Notes under the pieces: model-generated | The model's input: only the letters and a program-made list of their open reading frames with translations | Databases searched by the model: none | What the model was told of the DNA's origin: nothing | In this document: positions 12,947 to 21,582 of the stretch, piece by piece | How positions within the stretch are numbered: position 1 is the stretch's first letter | Layout: each line of letters opens with the position of its first letter | DNA from: Isoalcanivorax indicus | Lineage (GTDB): Bacteria > Pseudomonadota > Gammaproteobacteria > Pseudomonadales > Alcanivoracaceae | Length of the DNA stretch: 64,000 nucleotides | NCBI RefSeq assembly: GCF_003259185.1 | Contig: NZ_QGMP01000001.1 | Location: forward strand, 1,860,001 to 1,924,000 | Direction: 5' to 3' | Translations under genes and position numbers: made by a program

Positions 12947-13978
12947 TTACCCCTCGCGCTGCAACACCTGATGGGCCAGCGCGGCCAGCGGCGCAAACAG
13001 GGCGGCGCGTTCACGTGCACTCGACGACGCCGCCGTGCCGCGCAATACCCGCCCCTGAATACCATGGAGAATCGCCGCAAGGCGGAAGATATTGAACGCA
13101 ATATAGAACGGCCAGTGATCAATGCCACGGCGTCCCGTGCGCTGGCAATACGCCTGAATACAGGCCGTCTCGTCGGGAATGTTGAGGGCCTTGAGGTCCA
13201 GCCCGGCCAGCCCGTTCATGCCCTGGGCGGGCATGTGGTACATCATGGCGTGATAGGCAAAATCCGCCAGCGGATGACCGAGCGTCGACAGCTCCCAGTC
13301 CAGCACGGCCAGTACGCGCGGTTCGGTGGGGTGAAAGATCATGTTGTCGCAACGAAAATCACCATGGGCCACCACCGTCTCATCCCCCGGCGGAATCATC
13401 TCGGGCAGATCGCGCACCAGGGCATCCATATTCGGGTCGCGCCCGGCTTCGGGGTCACCCAGATACTGCTTTGACCAGAGCCCGATCTGCCGGGCAAAGA
13501 AGTTGCCGGGGCGGCCGTAATCCCCGAGCCCCGCCGCCTGCGGATCAATGCGGTGCAACTGCGCCAGCGTGGCGTTCATGGCGTCGAAGTAGTCGGCGCG
13601 CGCTGCCAACGGCACCTCCGGGAAGGTGGGGTCCCAGAAAATACGCCCCTCAACATGATCCATCACATAAAAGGCACTGCCGAGCACATCGGTGTCCTCG
13701 CACAGGGCGTGTACACGCGGCACCGGGAACCCCTGCCCGGCCAGTGCCTGCTGCACGCGCGCTTCGCGTTCGACGCTGTGCGCGCCCTTGAGGATCGGAC
13801 CATCAGGTTTGCGGCGCAGCACATAGGTGCCGGAGCCGGCATCGATGCGCCAGGAGGGAATCGACTGCCCGCCGGGAAAGCGGGTCAGCGTTATCGGGCC
13901 CTTGAAGCCATCAATATGCTGCGCCAGCCAGGTGTTCAGCGCGGCAGCCTCGAAAGGGAGCGTTTCAGCCTGTGCCAT
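12947..13978 (-). CDS. APH-family phosphotransferase (ACAD10/11 N-domain-like)
   Basis: Kinase-fold protein of 343 residues in the aminoglycoside-phosphotransferase superfamily. The Brenner motif HGDFRCDNMIF and the following metal-binding segment VLDWELSTLGHPLADFAY are intact. This subgroup resembles the kinase half of ACAD10/ACAD11 and is often near fatty-acyl metabolism genes; members of that group phosphorylate 4-hydroxyacyl-CoAs. That substrate is inference here, although lipid-related genes are common elsewhere in the window. An antibiotic-resistance role is unlikely. Confidence 0.75.
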   Translation of the reverse strand: MAQAETLPFEAAALNTWLAQHIDGFKGPITLTRFPGGQSIPSWRIDAGSGTYVLRRKPDGPILKGAHSVEREARVQQALAGQGFPVPRVHALCEDTDVLGSAFYVMDHVEGRIFWDPTFPEVPLAARADYFDAMNATLAQLHRIDPQAAGLGDYGRPGNFFARQIGLWSKQYLGDPEAGRDPNMDALVRDLPEMIPPGDETVVAHGDFRCDNMIFHPTEPRVLAVLDWELSTLGHPLADFAYHAMMYHMPAQGMNGLAGLDLKALNIPDETACIQAYCQRTGRRGIDHWPFYIAFNIFRLAAILHGIQGRVLRGTAASSSARERAALFAPLAALAHQVLQREG

Positions 13979-14092
13979 CCTTGCCTCCGGTGATCGGGTT
14001 AACGACCCGGATCACCGTATACCAGCCTGGCGGGGGCGAACCATGACCCGGAATGACAGGCTTCCTGACCGGAAAGGCCGCTGACGACCAAT

Positions 14093-14126
14093 AAAAAAGC
14101 CCGCTTCTTGCGAAGCGGGCTTTTTT
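14093..14126 (-). terminator. Bidirectional terminator of the tRNA operon
   Basis: Perfect 15-bp stem AAAAAAGCCCGCTTC-TTGC-GAAGCGGGCTTTTTT with a T run on both strands. It lies four bases past the 3' CCA of tRNA-Glu and insulates the tRNA genes from the phosphotransferase gene downstream. Confidence 0.92.
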
Positions 14127-14130
14127 ATAA

Positions 14131-14206
14131 TGGCGTCCCCTAGGGGATTCGAACCCCTGTTACCGCCGTGAAAGGGCGGTGTCCTAGGCCTCTAGACGAA
14201 GGGGAC
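14131..14206 (-). tRNA. tRNA-Glu (anticodon UUC)
   Basis: 76 nucleotides including the encoded CCA. The acceptor stem pairs GTCCCC with GGGGAC, the T arm contains GGTTCGAATCC, and the anticodon loop CTTTCAC gives UUC (14170-14172). It is the second gene of the two-tRNA unit and lies downstream of gltX, which charges it. Confidence 0.96.
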
Positions 14207-14220
14207 GGAACCCTGGAATC

Positions 14221-14296
<76 letters not shown>

Positions 14297-14348
14297 AGAT
14301 CGGTCAAACGGTGATGTTGGCAAGCAACGCCCCCGGTTGAGGCTGCGC

Positions 14349-14376
14349 ATTGTAGCAGCCGCCCGGGGGCTGTCAA
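14349..14376 (-). promoter_or_regulatory. Strong sigma-70 promoter of the tRNA-Ala/Glu unit
   Basis: Minus strand TTGACA (6 of 6), 16-base spacer, TACAAT (5 of 6), followed by a G+C-rich GCGC discriminator typical of stringently controlled stable RNA promoters. The start point would be near 14342, about 45 bases before tRNA-Ala. It begins 20 bases after the gltX stop, so the tRNAs need not depend on gltX transcription. Confidence 0.8.
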
Positions 14377-14395
14377 GCAGTTGAAACACAGGAAC

Positions 14396-15907
14396 TTACT
14401 GATCGTCTGTTCCTTGATCAGCCTCGCCCTCGCGCAGTGCGGCCCAGGCCTTTTCCAGCTTCTTGGTCTGCTTCTTGGAGACACCGCCCAGCACCTCGAT
14501 AGCGTGGCGCAGACGGGCGCGAGACAGGTCCGGGCCAATCACAGCCATGCTGTCCACCACCGAAAAGCTGGCCGGGGTCCCGGCAATGGCCACGAACACG
14601 GGGAACAGGAAATCCTTGACCTTGACCCCCTCCCCGTCCGCCAGAGCCTTGGCCTCGGCAAACAGCGCGTCCCGATCCCACTGGCGCAGGGCTTCCAGCG
14701 ACCAGAGCAGATACTGCAGCCAGACTTTCATGTCTTCGACGTCGAGCTTGTCATGCTGGAAGCTGGCCGCAGTGATGGCTGGCGCATCGCCAAAGCAGAA
14801 GCCCGCCTTGTCGACCACCTGGCTCAGGGTCTCGACGCGGGTCTTGATATGCGGGATCACCTTGAGGGCATGGTCGCGGTTGAACAGCCATTGCTGCAGG
14901 GTGTCGAGGAAAGCCTCGTCGTCCAGTTCACGCAGCCAGAGGCCGTTGAGCCAGGACAGCTTTTCCAGATCGAATACCGGACCGCCCAGGGACACGCGCT
15001 GGATATCGAACTGGGCCTGCATCTCGGCCAGAGAGAATTTCTCGCGCTCGTCCGGCATCGACCAGCCCATGCGGCCCAGATAATTGACCAGCGCCCGGGG
15101 CAGGAAGCCCTTGTCGCGATAAAAATTGATGCTGGTGGGGTTCTTGCGCTTGGACAGTTTCGATTTGTCCGGATTACGCAGCAAGGGCATGTGGCACAGC
15201 ACCGGCATGTCCCAACCGAAGTATTCGTACAGCAGCTTGTGTTTTGGTGCCGAGTTGAGCCACTCCTCGCCGCGGATCACATGGGTGATCTGCATCAGGT
15301 GGTCGTCCACCACGTTGGCCAGGTGGTAGGTGGGCATGCCGTCAGACTTGAGCAGGATCTGGGCGTCGGTCAGTGACCAGTCGAGCTCCACCGGGCCGCG
15401 CAGCAGGTCGTCCACGACGCAGCGGCCGGTTTCCGGCACACGCATGCGCACCACGCTGGGCGCGCCCGCCGCTTCACGGCGCGCGACCTCGTCGGCGGGC
15501 AATTCCAGGTCAGCGGGCTTCAGGGCGCGTTGTTCGCCCTTTTCCTTCAATGCTTCGCGCAGGGCCTCCAGTTCTTCCGGGGTGCGGTAACAACGGAAAG
15601 CATGCCCCGCAGCCAGCAGCTGCTCGGCATGCTGCCGATAAATGTCGCCGCGCTCGCTCTGCCGGTAAGGGCCGTGGGGGCCGCCCACGTCCGGGCCTTC
15701 GTCCCAGTCCAGGCCGAGCCAGCGCAGGGAATCCAGGATCGCCTGCTCCGAGGCCGCCGTGGAGCGCTGCTGGTCGGTATCTTCGATACGCAGCAGGAAC
15801 TGGCCACCGTGGGCGCGGGCAAAGCAGAGATTGAACAGCGCAATGTAGGCGGTGCCGACATGGGGGTCGCCAGTGGGCGACGGCGCAACGCGGGTACGGA
15901 CGGTCAT
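14396..15907 (-). CDS. gltX: Glutamyl-tRNA synthetase
   Basis: Class I aminoacyl-tRNA synthetase that attaches glutamate to tRNA-Glu. The product is 503 residues from the ATG at 15907; that start is preferred over a GTG two codons upstream because GGAG then lies five bases before the ATG. It shows the HIGH-type motif in [14 protein letters not shown] and the KMSKS-type motif in [10 protein letters not shown], with a C-terminal helical anticodon-binding region. Its product's substrate tRNA is encoded just downstream. Confidence 0.97.
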   Translation of the reverse strand: MTVRTRVAPSPTGDPHVGTAYIALFNLCFARAHGGQFLLRIEDTDQQRSTAASEQAILDSLRWLGLDWDEGPDVGGPHGPYRQSERGDIYRQHAEQLLAAGHAFRCYRTPEELEALREALKEKGEQRALKPADLELPADEVARREAAGAPSVVRMRVPETGRCVVDDLLRGPVELDWSLTDAQILLKSDGMPTYHLANVVDDHLMQITHVIRGEEWLNSAPKHKLLYEYFGWDMPVLCHMPLLRNPDKSKLSKRKNPTSINFYRDKGFLPRALVNYLGRMGWSMPDEREKFSLAEMQAQFDIQRVSLGGPVFDLEKLSWLNGLWLRELDDEAFLDTLQQWLFNRDHALKVIPHIKTRVETLSQVVDKAGFCFGDAPAITAASFQHDKLDVEDMKVWLQYLLWSLEALRQWDRDALFAEAKALADGEGVKVKDFLFPVFVAIAGTPASFSVVDSMAVIGPDLSRARLRHAIEVLGGVSKKQTKKLEKAWAALREGEADQGTDDQ

Positions 15908-15936
15908 GGTCACTCCGACAATTCAGACTGGCGCGG

Positions 15937-15942
15937 ATTATA
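15937..15942 (-). promoter_or_regulatory. gltX -10 element
   Basis: Perfect minus-strand TATAAT about 30 bases upstream of the gltX ATG, predicting a leader of roughly 20-25 bases. No good -35 hexamer is found at 16-18 bases. Confidence 0.5.
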
Positions 15943-16032
15943 CCTGCGTTGGCAGCCAGTATCGCCCCCGCTTCACGTCAAGGATGGTCATGATAAGCTG
16001 TCAACGATATTCACTCAGAACGAGGGAGCACA

Positions 16033-16578
16033 ATGAACACGACTCATCGCATCACCTTGCTTGCCAGTCTGATCGCCGGGGCACTGCTGACCAGTGCCTG
16101 TTCCGACCGCGATCCCCCGGCACCGGAAGCCACCGCTCCGGGCGAAACCGCCGAGCATGCCGCAGACACCCACGCGCATCACACCATGGAAGACACTCGC
16201 GGCGAGGGCATTGGCCTGCCACGCAGCCCGGCCCCTGAGGACGCACGGCTCTACTTCGTCTCGCCGCAGGACGGCGATACCGTCAGCAGCCCGGTGAAAG
16301 TGGAGTTCGGCCTGGAAGGCATGGCCGTGGTGCCCGCTGGCGAGGAGCGAGACCACGCAGGTCATCACCATATCCTGATCAATGTGGAGGAGCTGCCGGC
16401 GATGGATTACCCGTTGCCCGCCACCGAGCAGATCGTGCATTTTGGCGGCGGCCAGACCGAGGCCGAGCTGGACCTGCCGCCGGGCACGCACACCCTGCAA
16501 CTGCTGCTGGGCGATCACCTGCATATTCCCCATGAACCGCCGGTGCTGTCCGAACAAATCACCATTACCGTCGAGTAA
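16033..16578 (+). CDS. DUF4399 domain lipoprotein, histidine-rich
   Basis: Exported protein of 181 residues with an N-terminal signal and probable lipidation cysteine C23 (LLTSAC; threonine at -3 is unusual). The mature N-terminus is Glu/His-rich (HAADTHAHHTMED), and the C-terminal DUF4399 domain (about 70-181) contains SPQDGDTVSSPVKVEFG and a second histidine group GHHHILIN. The two His clusters suggest metal binding, but no function is established for the family. A GAGGGAG site precedes the ATG. Divergent from gltX. Confidence 0.75.
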   Translation: MNTTHRITLLASLIAGALLTSACSDRDPPAPEATAPGETAEHAADTHAHHTMEDTRGEGIGLPRSPAPEDARLYFVSPQDGDTVSSPVKVEFGLEGMAVVPAGEERDHAGHHHILINVEELPAMDYPLPATEQIVHFGGGQTEAELDLPPGTHTLQLLLGDHLHIPHEPPVLSEQITITVE

Positions 16579-16671
16579 TGCCCTCGCCCGCCGGGTGTCC
16601 TGCCCGGCGGGCAGATTGATCTGCTTCATGTCATAATGCGCGCCCCGCAGCCATCTCGCGATCATCCTGCC

Positions 16672-17655
16672 ATGTCCGGTCACCCTGCCCCGCTGAATCG
16701 CCGCCTGTCCGTTGCGCCGATGATGGACTGGACCACGCGCGACTTCCGTTACCTGTGTCGCCTGATTACCCGGCAGACACTGCTGTACACGGAGATGGTC
16801 ACTGCGCCCGCCATCCTGTTTGGCCCCCGTGACCAACTGCTCGGGTTCGATGCACTGGAGCACCCGCTGGCGGTACAGCTCGGCGGCAGTGACCCGGTAC
16901 AGTTGGCCGAAGCCGCGCGGATTTGTGAAGGCTATGGTTACGACGAGATCAACCTGAATGTGGGCTGCCCGTCCGATCGGGTGCAGTCCGGCCGCTTCGG
17001 TGCCTGCCTGATGGCCGACCCGGATCTGGTGGCCGAATGTGTGGCCGCCATGGCCGATGCCGTCTCACTGCCGGTGACGGTGAAAAGCCGGATCGGCATT
17101 GATGACCGGGACGACTATGCATTCCTGCATACCTTTGTGGACCGGGTGCGCGGCGCGGGCTGCCGCAGCTTCACCATCCATGCCCGCAAGGCCATCCTCA
17201 GCGGGCTGAGCCCGAAGGAAAACCGCGACATACCGCCACTGGTTTACGAGCGTGCCTATGCAGTGCGGCGTGATTTCCCCGACTGCGAAATCATCATCAA
17301 TGGCGGCATCCGCTCACTGGAGGAGATCCGCGAGCATCTGGACCAGGTGGACGGCGTCATGATCGGCCGTGAGGCCTATCATAATCCCTGGTTCCTGCAT
17401 GAGGCCGACCCGCTGCTGTTCGGCAGCCCGGCGCCCAGTGCCGACCGGCATGCGGTCGCAGAAGCCTTCCTGCCCTATGTCGAGCGCCGCTTTGCCGAAG
17501 GGGTGCACCCCAAGCATGTCTTGCGGCATATCCTCAACCTGTTCCAGGCCGTACCCGGCGCCCGCGCCTTCCGCCGTCATCTGAGCATGAATGCCCACAA
17601 GCCGGAGGCCACCCCTGAGGTACTGCGTGAGGCCTTGCGGCTTGTGCCGCGTTAA
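16672..17655 (+). CDS. dusA: tRNA-dihydrouridine synthase A
   Basis: FMN-dependent reductase that makes dihydrouridine at D-loop positions 20/20a of tRNAs. It has SVAPMMDWTTRDFRYL at the N-terminus (DusA-type start of the TIM barrel), the catalytic cysteine in NLNVGCPSDRVQSGRFGACLM (C99), and KSRIGIDD further on. The start at 16672 gives 327 residues; an ATG at 16636 in the same frame would add twelve residues with no homologous content, and neither has a strong ribosome binding site. Confidence 0.92.
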   Translation: MSGHPAPLNRRLSVAPMMDWTTRDFRYLCRLITRQTLLYTEMVTAPAILFGPRDQLLGFDALEHPLAVQLGGSDPVQLAEAARICEGYGYDEINLNVGCPSDRVQSGRFGACLMADPDLVAECVAAMADAVSLPVTVKSRIGIDDRDDYAFLHTFVDRVRGAGCRSFTIHARKAILSGLSPKENRDIPPLVYERAYAVRRDFPDCEIIINGGIRSLEEIREHLDQVDGVMIGREAYHNPWFLHEADPLLFGSPAPSADRHAVAEAFLPYVERRFAEGVHPKHVLRHILNLFQAVPGARAFRRHLSMNAHKPEATPEVLREALRLVPR

Positions 17656-17712
17656 CGCAGGCTTGTCATCTGTTATGGATACTCTTACCCGGACTGGCAA
17701 GGCAGCACGATC

Positions 17713-18651
17713 ATGAACAGCAAGCGCGTACAACTGGCCCAATGGAGCACCCTGGTTGCCGACACCGGCGACATGGAGGCGATTCGCACCCTGACCCCGG
17801 AGGATGCCACCACCAATCCGTCCCTGCTCCTGGCCGTGGCGCAGGCGGGGCGTCACGCCTCCCTGCTGGACGATGCTGCGCATCTGGCTCGCCAGCTGGG
17901 CCGCGACGACAGCATGGCGCTGCGCTGCGACGCCTTCGCCACCCTCACGGGCCAGGTCATTCTGGAGACCATCCCCGGGCTGGTGTCCACCGAGGTGGAC
18001 GCGCGGCTGTCTTTTGACACCATGGCCACCGTCGAGCGGGCCCGGGGGCTGATCGCCCTGTACCGGGAGCTGGGGGTGGATACCGACCGTATCCTGATCA
18101 AGATCGCCGCGACCTGGGAAGGCATCCGCGCCGCAGCGGTGCTGGAACAGGAAGGCATTCGCTGCAATCTGACGCTGGTGTTCTGTCTCGCCCAGGCGCT
18201 GGCGGCGGCGCAACATTGCGCCACGCTGATCTCACCGTTCGTGGGCCGCATCTACGACTGGCACGTCAAGCGTGGGCTGGAGGTCAGCGGCCCGGAGAAT
18301 GACCCCGGTGTGCAGTCGGTACGGCAGATTTTCCACACACTGAAGTCCCAGGGGCTGGACACCATTGTCATGGGCGCCAGCTTCCGTAATGTCAGCCAGG
18401 TGGAAGCGCTGGCCGGTTGCGATCGGCTGACCATCAGCCCGGCGCTGCTGGAAGCGCTGGACGCCGACCAGGGCGCCCTGGCGCGCCAGCTCGACGCCGG
18501 CGACGTGCCGCTGGGCGAGGCCGCGCCCCCACTGGAGGAGGCCGCGTTTCGCTGGGCGATCAACGATGACCCCATGGCCAGCGAACTGCTCAGCGACGGC
18601 ATCCGCCGCTTTGCCCGGGATCAGGAAGCCCTGGAGCGTCTGCTGGCATGA
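17713..18651 (+). CDS. tal: Transaldolase
   Basis: Non-oxidative pentose-phosphate pathway enzyme that moves a dihydroxyacetone unit from sedoheptulose 7-phosphate to glyceraldehyde 3-phosphate. The 312-residue class I enzyme (TalB type) carries the Schiff-base lysine in RILIKIAATWEGIRA (K130), the start motif DATTNPSLLL (31-40), and conserved TLVFCLAQALAA and SPFVGRIYDW stretches. Its stop overlaps the start of the TerB-like gene (ATGA). Confidence 0.95.
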   Translation: MNSKRVQLAQWSTLVADTGDMEAIRTLTPEDATTNPSLLLAVAQAGRHASLLDDAAHLARQLGRDDSMALRCDAFATLTGQVILETIPGLVSTEVDARLSFDTMATVERARGLIALYRELGVDTDRILIKIAATWEGIRAAAVLEQEGIRCNLTLVFCLAQALAAAQHCATLISPFVGRIYDWHVKRGLEVSGPENDPGVQSVRQIFHTLKSQGLDTIVMGASFRNVSQVEALAGCDRLTISPALLEALDADQGALARQLDAGDVPLGEAAPPLEEAAFRWAINDDPMASELLSDGIRRFARDQEALERLLA

Positions 18652-19091
18652 AGCGCCTGTTCAGCCAGTTGATGGGGCGCGCGGCCGCGCCGGAAGCCGA
18701 TGCCGACGATCTGCATCTGGCGGCCGCCGCGCTGCTTTATGAAGTGGCCCGCGCCGACGGCCAGATCGATCCGCGCGAACGCGACACCCTGCTCACGAAG
18801 CTGGCCGCGCGCTGGGATTTGCCGAGGGATCAGGTGGTGGAAAAGTTCGACGCGGCTGAAGAAGCGGCCGAACAGGCGACGGATTACTTCCAGTTCACCC
18901 GGCCCCTGCGCGAGCACTGGTCAGCGGATGAGCGTCGCGCGCTGATTCATGACATGTGGAGCGTGGCCCATGCGGACGGCAAGACCCATCCGCAGGAAGA
19001 ATACGTGATTCGCAAGGTGGCTGATCTGTTGTACGTGGCGCACAGCGATTTTATCCGTGCTCGCCATGCCACACAGCCAGACAACGACTGA
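18648..19091 (+). CDS. TerB-like protein
   Basis: Protein of 147 residues with the TerB/DjlA-type helical fold: two copies of an acidic motif, VARADGQIDPRERDTL (about 35-50) and VAHADGKTHPQEEYVI (about 107-122), each with an E/D-x-x-E pattern typical of the family. Family members occur in tellurite-resistance operons and as stand-alone cytoplasmic proteins of unknown role; nothing else from a ter operon is nearby. The ATG overlaps the transaldolase stop by four bases, so the two are probably co-translated. Confidence 0.8.
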   Translation: MKRLFSQLMGRAAAPEADADDLHLAAAALLYEVARADGQIDPRERDTLLTKLAARWDLPRDQVVEKFDAAEEAAEQATDYFQFTRPLREHWSADERRALIHDMWSVAHADGKTHPQEEYVIRKVADLLYVAHSDFIRARHATQPDND

Positions 19092-19112
19092 CGGCGCTAT
19101 CCGGCCCGTCCA

Positions 19113-19889
19113 TTACCAGTCGTCGTCATCCCAGTCGTCCATATCCGCACCGAACTCGAAGTCGTCATCCGCGGTGCGCTGGCCTGCGGCGGTGCGCCGG
19201 CTTTGCAGGTAATAGTCGCGCAGGAAGGCGTAGCGGTCGCCACTGATGGCGTCTTCGAAGTCCAGAATGCGGGCACGCACATCCAGGGCAAACACCCCGG
19301 AATACACCCAGGCGGTGGGCCGGTGCCTGATCTGGCGCTGCAGGCCGATATAGTAATCCGGGTACATGGCTGGCGCGTCACGCAGGGTGGACGGCCCCAG
19401 CCCCGGCAGCATCAGATAAGGACCCTCGGGCACGCCCCAGCGCGCCAGGGTAATACCGAAATCGCTGTCGCGTTTGGCCAGTTCGATACTGCTGGCCACA
19501 TCAAAGAACCCGGCAACCCCCAACGTGCTGTTGATGCTGAAACGGCCCAGATTGTTACCGGCATCGCCCCAGCGCCATTGCAGGATATTGTTCACGCCGC
19601 TGCGGAAATCGCGCACGTTCTCGAAAAAATTGCCGACCGGGCGACGAATGAAACCGGGGACAACACGGCGGTAGCCCTGGGCGGCGGGTTTCGCCGCATA
19701 CTTGTCCACCGTCTCGTTGAACGAGAAGATGCGACGGTTCATGGCCTCCCACGGGTCATTCGGATGGGTCAGCCCTTCATAGGTCTCGCCGCGCTCGGCG
19801 GCATGCAGAGCGTCGTCGAAGTCTGCCTGGGCAGACAGCGCCAGACAGCACAGCACGGTGCCTGTCAGGAATGCCACTGTTCGACTCAC
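19113..19889 (-). CDS. mlaA: MlaA/VacJ family protein, fourth gene of the bufferin operon
   Basis: MlaA homologues sit in the outer membrane and feed mislocalised phospholipids to the Mla retrograde pathway. The family core is clear: NDPWEAMNRRIFSFN, VPGFIRRPVGNFFENVRD, RFSINSTLGVAGFFDVAS and GVPEGPYLMLPGLGPSTLRD. The GTG at 19889 is chosen because GGAGGGG lies just upstream; it overlaps the bufC stop as GTGA, so translation is coupled to bufC. The 258-residue product has a signal peptide ([22 protein letters not shown]) but no convincing lipobox: C14 and C15 sit inside the hydrophobic core and the best cleavage is SAQA/D. The C-terminus is an acidic tail with alternating Trp (DMDDWDDDDW). 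Most MlaA proteins are lipoproteins without such a tail. Confidence 0.88.
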   Translation of the reverse strand: MSRTVAFLTGTVLCCLALSAQADFDDALHAAERGETYEGLTHPNDPWEAMNRRIFSFNETVDKYAAKPAAQGYRRVVPGFIRRPVGNFFENVRDFRSGVNNILQWRWGDAGNNLGRFSINSTLGVAGFFDVASSIELAKRDSDFGITLARWGVPEGPYLMLPGLGPSTLRDAPAMYPDYYIGLQRQIRHRPTAWVYSGVFALDVRARILDFEDAISGDRYAFLRDYYLQSRRTAAGQRTADDDFEFGADMDDWDDDDW

Positions 19890-20704
19890 AACCCCTCCTT
19901 CGATGACGTCGATGCCGGCCGCGGAGTATAGCAGATACCCGCGATCACCCCGCGCGCCTGAAGATCCGCCAGCAGATCGGCACCAAACGCCAGCACGCTG
20001 TCGGGGGAAGGGTGTTGCATCGCCGCAGCCAGACCGTGCAGCAACGCCTGCCCGGTCTGTGTCCCGTTGCCCTGCATCTGCTGCACCAGTGCCGCCGTCA
20101 GCGCATTGAGCTCCATGAAGCGCACCTGCTCTTCCCGGTCGCGATAGACCAGCAGCCAGACCGGTGCCGCCAGCGGCTCGGTCGGCTGGAAGGTCGCGCA
20201 CAACCGATGCACAGGCCAGTCATACGCCAGTACGGCACACCAGGGCGACAGCACCGGAATGTGCTGCATCAGATCGCCGTCCGGGCTGTCCACCTCCGGC
20301 GCCGGGGTGTCGTCGGTATCCAGCACCAGCTCCATCCATTCGTAATGCGCCAGAGCACCCAGCCAGGGAGGGTCATCGGCGTCGGTGCCGCTGTCGGCCA
20401 GAAACGTCAGGAAGGCTTCCGGGATATCCCGAAAATACGGGGAGTGGCTGCGGTGCAGGCGCAGGAAGTCGCGCACCAGCGTTTGCCATCGCGCGGCGGG
20501 CAGCAGGCTGGTCAGCACCGGAAAGGTGCCGCTCAGGAATTGCGACACATTATTGAAAACCAGGGAGCGGTAGATCTCGACGCGGCGCGCCTCCAGTCCC
20601 GGCGGGACGGGATGCGCCGCAGGATCGCGCAAATGCGCGGCAAAGGCCCGTTGCACGGCCTGGAATGGCGGACCACTCCTGTCGCCACTCATGTCGCCAC
20701 TCAT
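19886..20704 (-). CDS. bufC: DUF2063 partner protein of MNIO enzyme (BufC/HvfC-like)
   Basis: Partner of the DUF692 enzyme in bufferin/oxazolin pathways; family members act with the MNIO enzyme on the Cys-containing precursor. The N-terminal DUF2063 helical domain contains [10 protein letters not shown]...[25 protein letters not shown], followed by a C-terminal domain. The ATG at 20704 overlaps the bufB stop (ATGA) and gives 272 residues. Two other in-frame ATGs exist (20716 and 20692) because the start region is a 12-base tandem repeat encoding MSGD units; the true start is uncertain within this repeat. The stop overlaps the mlaA-like gene. Confidence 0.88.
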   Translation of the reverse strand: MSGDMSGDRSGPPFQAVQRAFAAHLRDPAAHPVPPGLEARRVEIYRSLVFNNVSQFLSGTFPVLTSLLPAARWQTLVRDFLRLHRSHSPYFRDIPEAFLTFLADSGTDADDPPWLGALAHYEWMELVLDTDDTPAPEVDSPDGDLMQHIPVLSPWCAVLAYDWPVHRLCATFQPTEPLAAPVWLLVYRDREEQVRFMELNALTAALVQQMQGNGTQTGQALLHGLAAAMQHPSPDSVLAFGADLLADLQARGVIAGICYTPRPASTSSKEGL

Positions 20705-20719
20705 GTCGCCACCCATGCT
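20685..20719 (-). repeat. 12-base tandem repeat over the bufB/bufC junction
   Basis: About three copies of ATGRGTGGCGAC on the minus strand, encoding M(G/S)GD-MSGD-(R)SGD-like units. Each of the three copies' first codons but one is an ATG, giving three candidate start codons in the same frame around the bufB stop. Confidence 0.75.
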
Positions 20720-21558
20720 GCACCCCTGCCCTGCGCCTGGCGCCGCCGGATCTGCTCCACTTCTTCCAGCAGCACCGGCACCTCGGGGAAGTTGAAATCC
20801 CGCTCCAGCAAGGTGGGCAGCACACCAAAGCAATCATAGGCATGTTCCAGCAAGGCCCAGACCGGATCGATGACCGGGCTGCCGTGGGTATCCACCTTGA
20901 GGTCTTCCGCTTCGTCATAGTGCCCGGCCACATGGACATACATGATGCGCTCGCCGGGCAGCCCGGCGATGAACGCCGCCGGGTCGTAGCCGTGATTGAT
21001 GCTGTTGACGTAGGCATTGTTGACGTCCAGCAACAGGCCGCAGTCCGCCTCGTCCAGCACGGCACGCACAAACTCCAGTTCGGTCATGGCCTGCCCCGGC
21101 AGGACCCCGGGCGGCGTGTAGTAGCTGACATGTTCGATCCCGATACGCTGTTCCAGGGTGTCTTGCACCTGGCGAATGCGCGCTGCCACGTAATGCACCG
21201 CTTCTTCGGTGAACGGGATCGGCATCAGGTCATAAAGGTGGGCATCGTCGCTGCAATAGCTCAGATGTTCGGTATAGCACCGCACCTGATAACGCTGCAG
21301 GAAGGCGCGAATGTCGGCCAGCAGCGTGGTGTCCAGCGGCGCGGGGGCGCCCAGGGACAGCGACAGTCCATGGGTTACCAGGGGATAGTCCCGGGCAAAC
21401 GCTTCGAAACGTGATTGCCAGCGGCCGCCCAGACGAATCCAGTTCTCCGGCGCCACTTCCATGAAGTCAACGCGGGAGGCCACCTGGTCGGCGTGCGCGC
21501 GCAGGCCGGTCATGAGGCCGCGGCGCAGCCCCAGACCGGCACCGGATACCGGCTGCAT
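20701..21558 (-). CDS. bufB: DUF692 multinuclear non-heme iron oxidative enzyme (BufB/HvfB-like)
   Basis: MNIO enzymes use a di- or tri-iron site to modify cysteine residues in ribosomally made peptides; in bufferin/oxazolin systems they convert Cys in EGKCG motifs to heterocycles that bind copper. This 285-residue TIM-barrel protein has the family start [10 protein letters not shown], and candidate metal ligands in VTHGLSLS (H63), CYTEHLSYC (E97, H98), [11 protein letters not shown] (D178, N180, N181), HVAGH (H209, H213), VDTHGSPV (D223, H225) and LLERDFNFP (E252, D254). It begins 25 bases after the precursor gene stop and overlaps bufC. Family role is established; the exact product here is inference. 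Confidence 0.92.
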   Translation of the reverse strand: MQPVSGAGLGLRRGLMTGLRAHADQVASRVDFMEVAPENWIRLGGRWQSRFEAFARDYPLVTHGLSLSLGAPAPLDTTLLADIRAFLQRYQVRCYTEHLSYCSDDAHLYDLMPIPFTEEAVHYVAARIRQVQDTLEQRIGIEHVSYYTPPGVLPGQAMTELEFVRAVLDEADCGLLLDVNNAYVNSINHGYDPAAFIAGLPGERIMYVHVAGHYDEAEDLKVDTHGSPVIDPVWALLEHAYDCFGVLPTLLERDFNFPEVPVLLEEVEQIRRRQAQGRGAAWVAT

Positions 21559-21582
21559 CAGTGCGCGCAGCGGGTCATCAGA

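Noticed and set aside
12947-13978. Possible aminoglycoside resistance gene
   Set aside because: The Brenner motif is shared by the whole APH superfamily. The ACAD10-like pattern and chromosomal metabolic context favour a metabolic kinase.
18648-19091. Tellurite-resistance island
   Set aside because: Only a single TerB-like domain protein coupled to transaldolase is present; no terC, terD or terZ genes are nearby.
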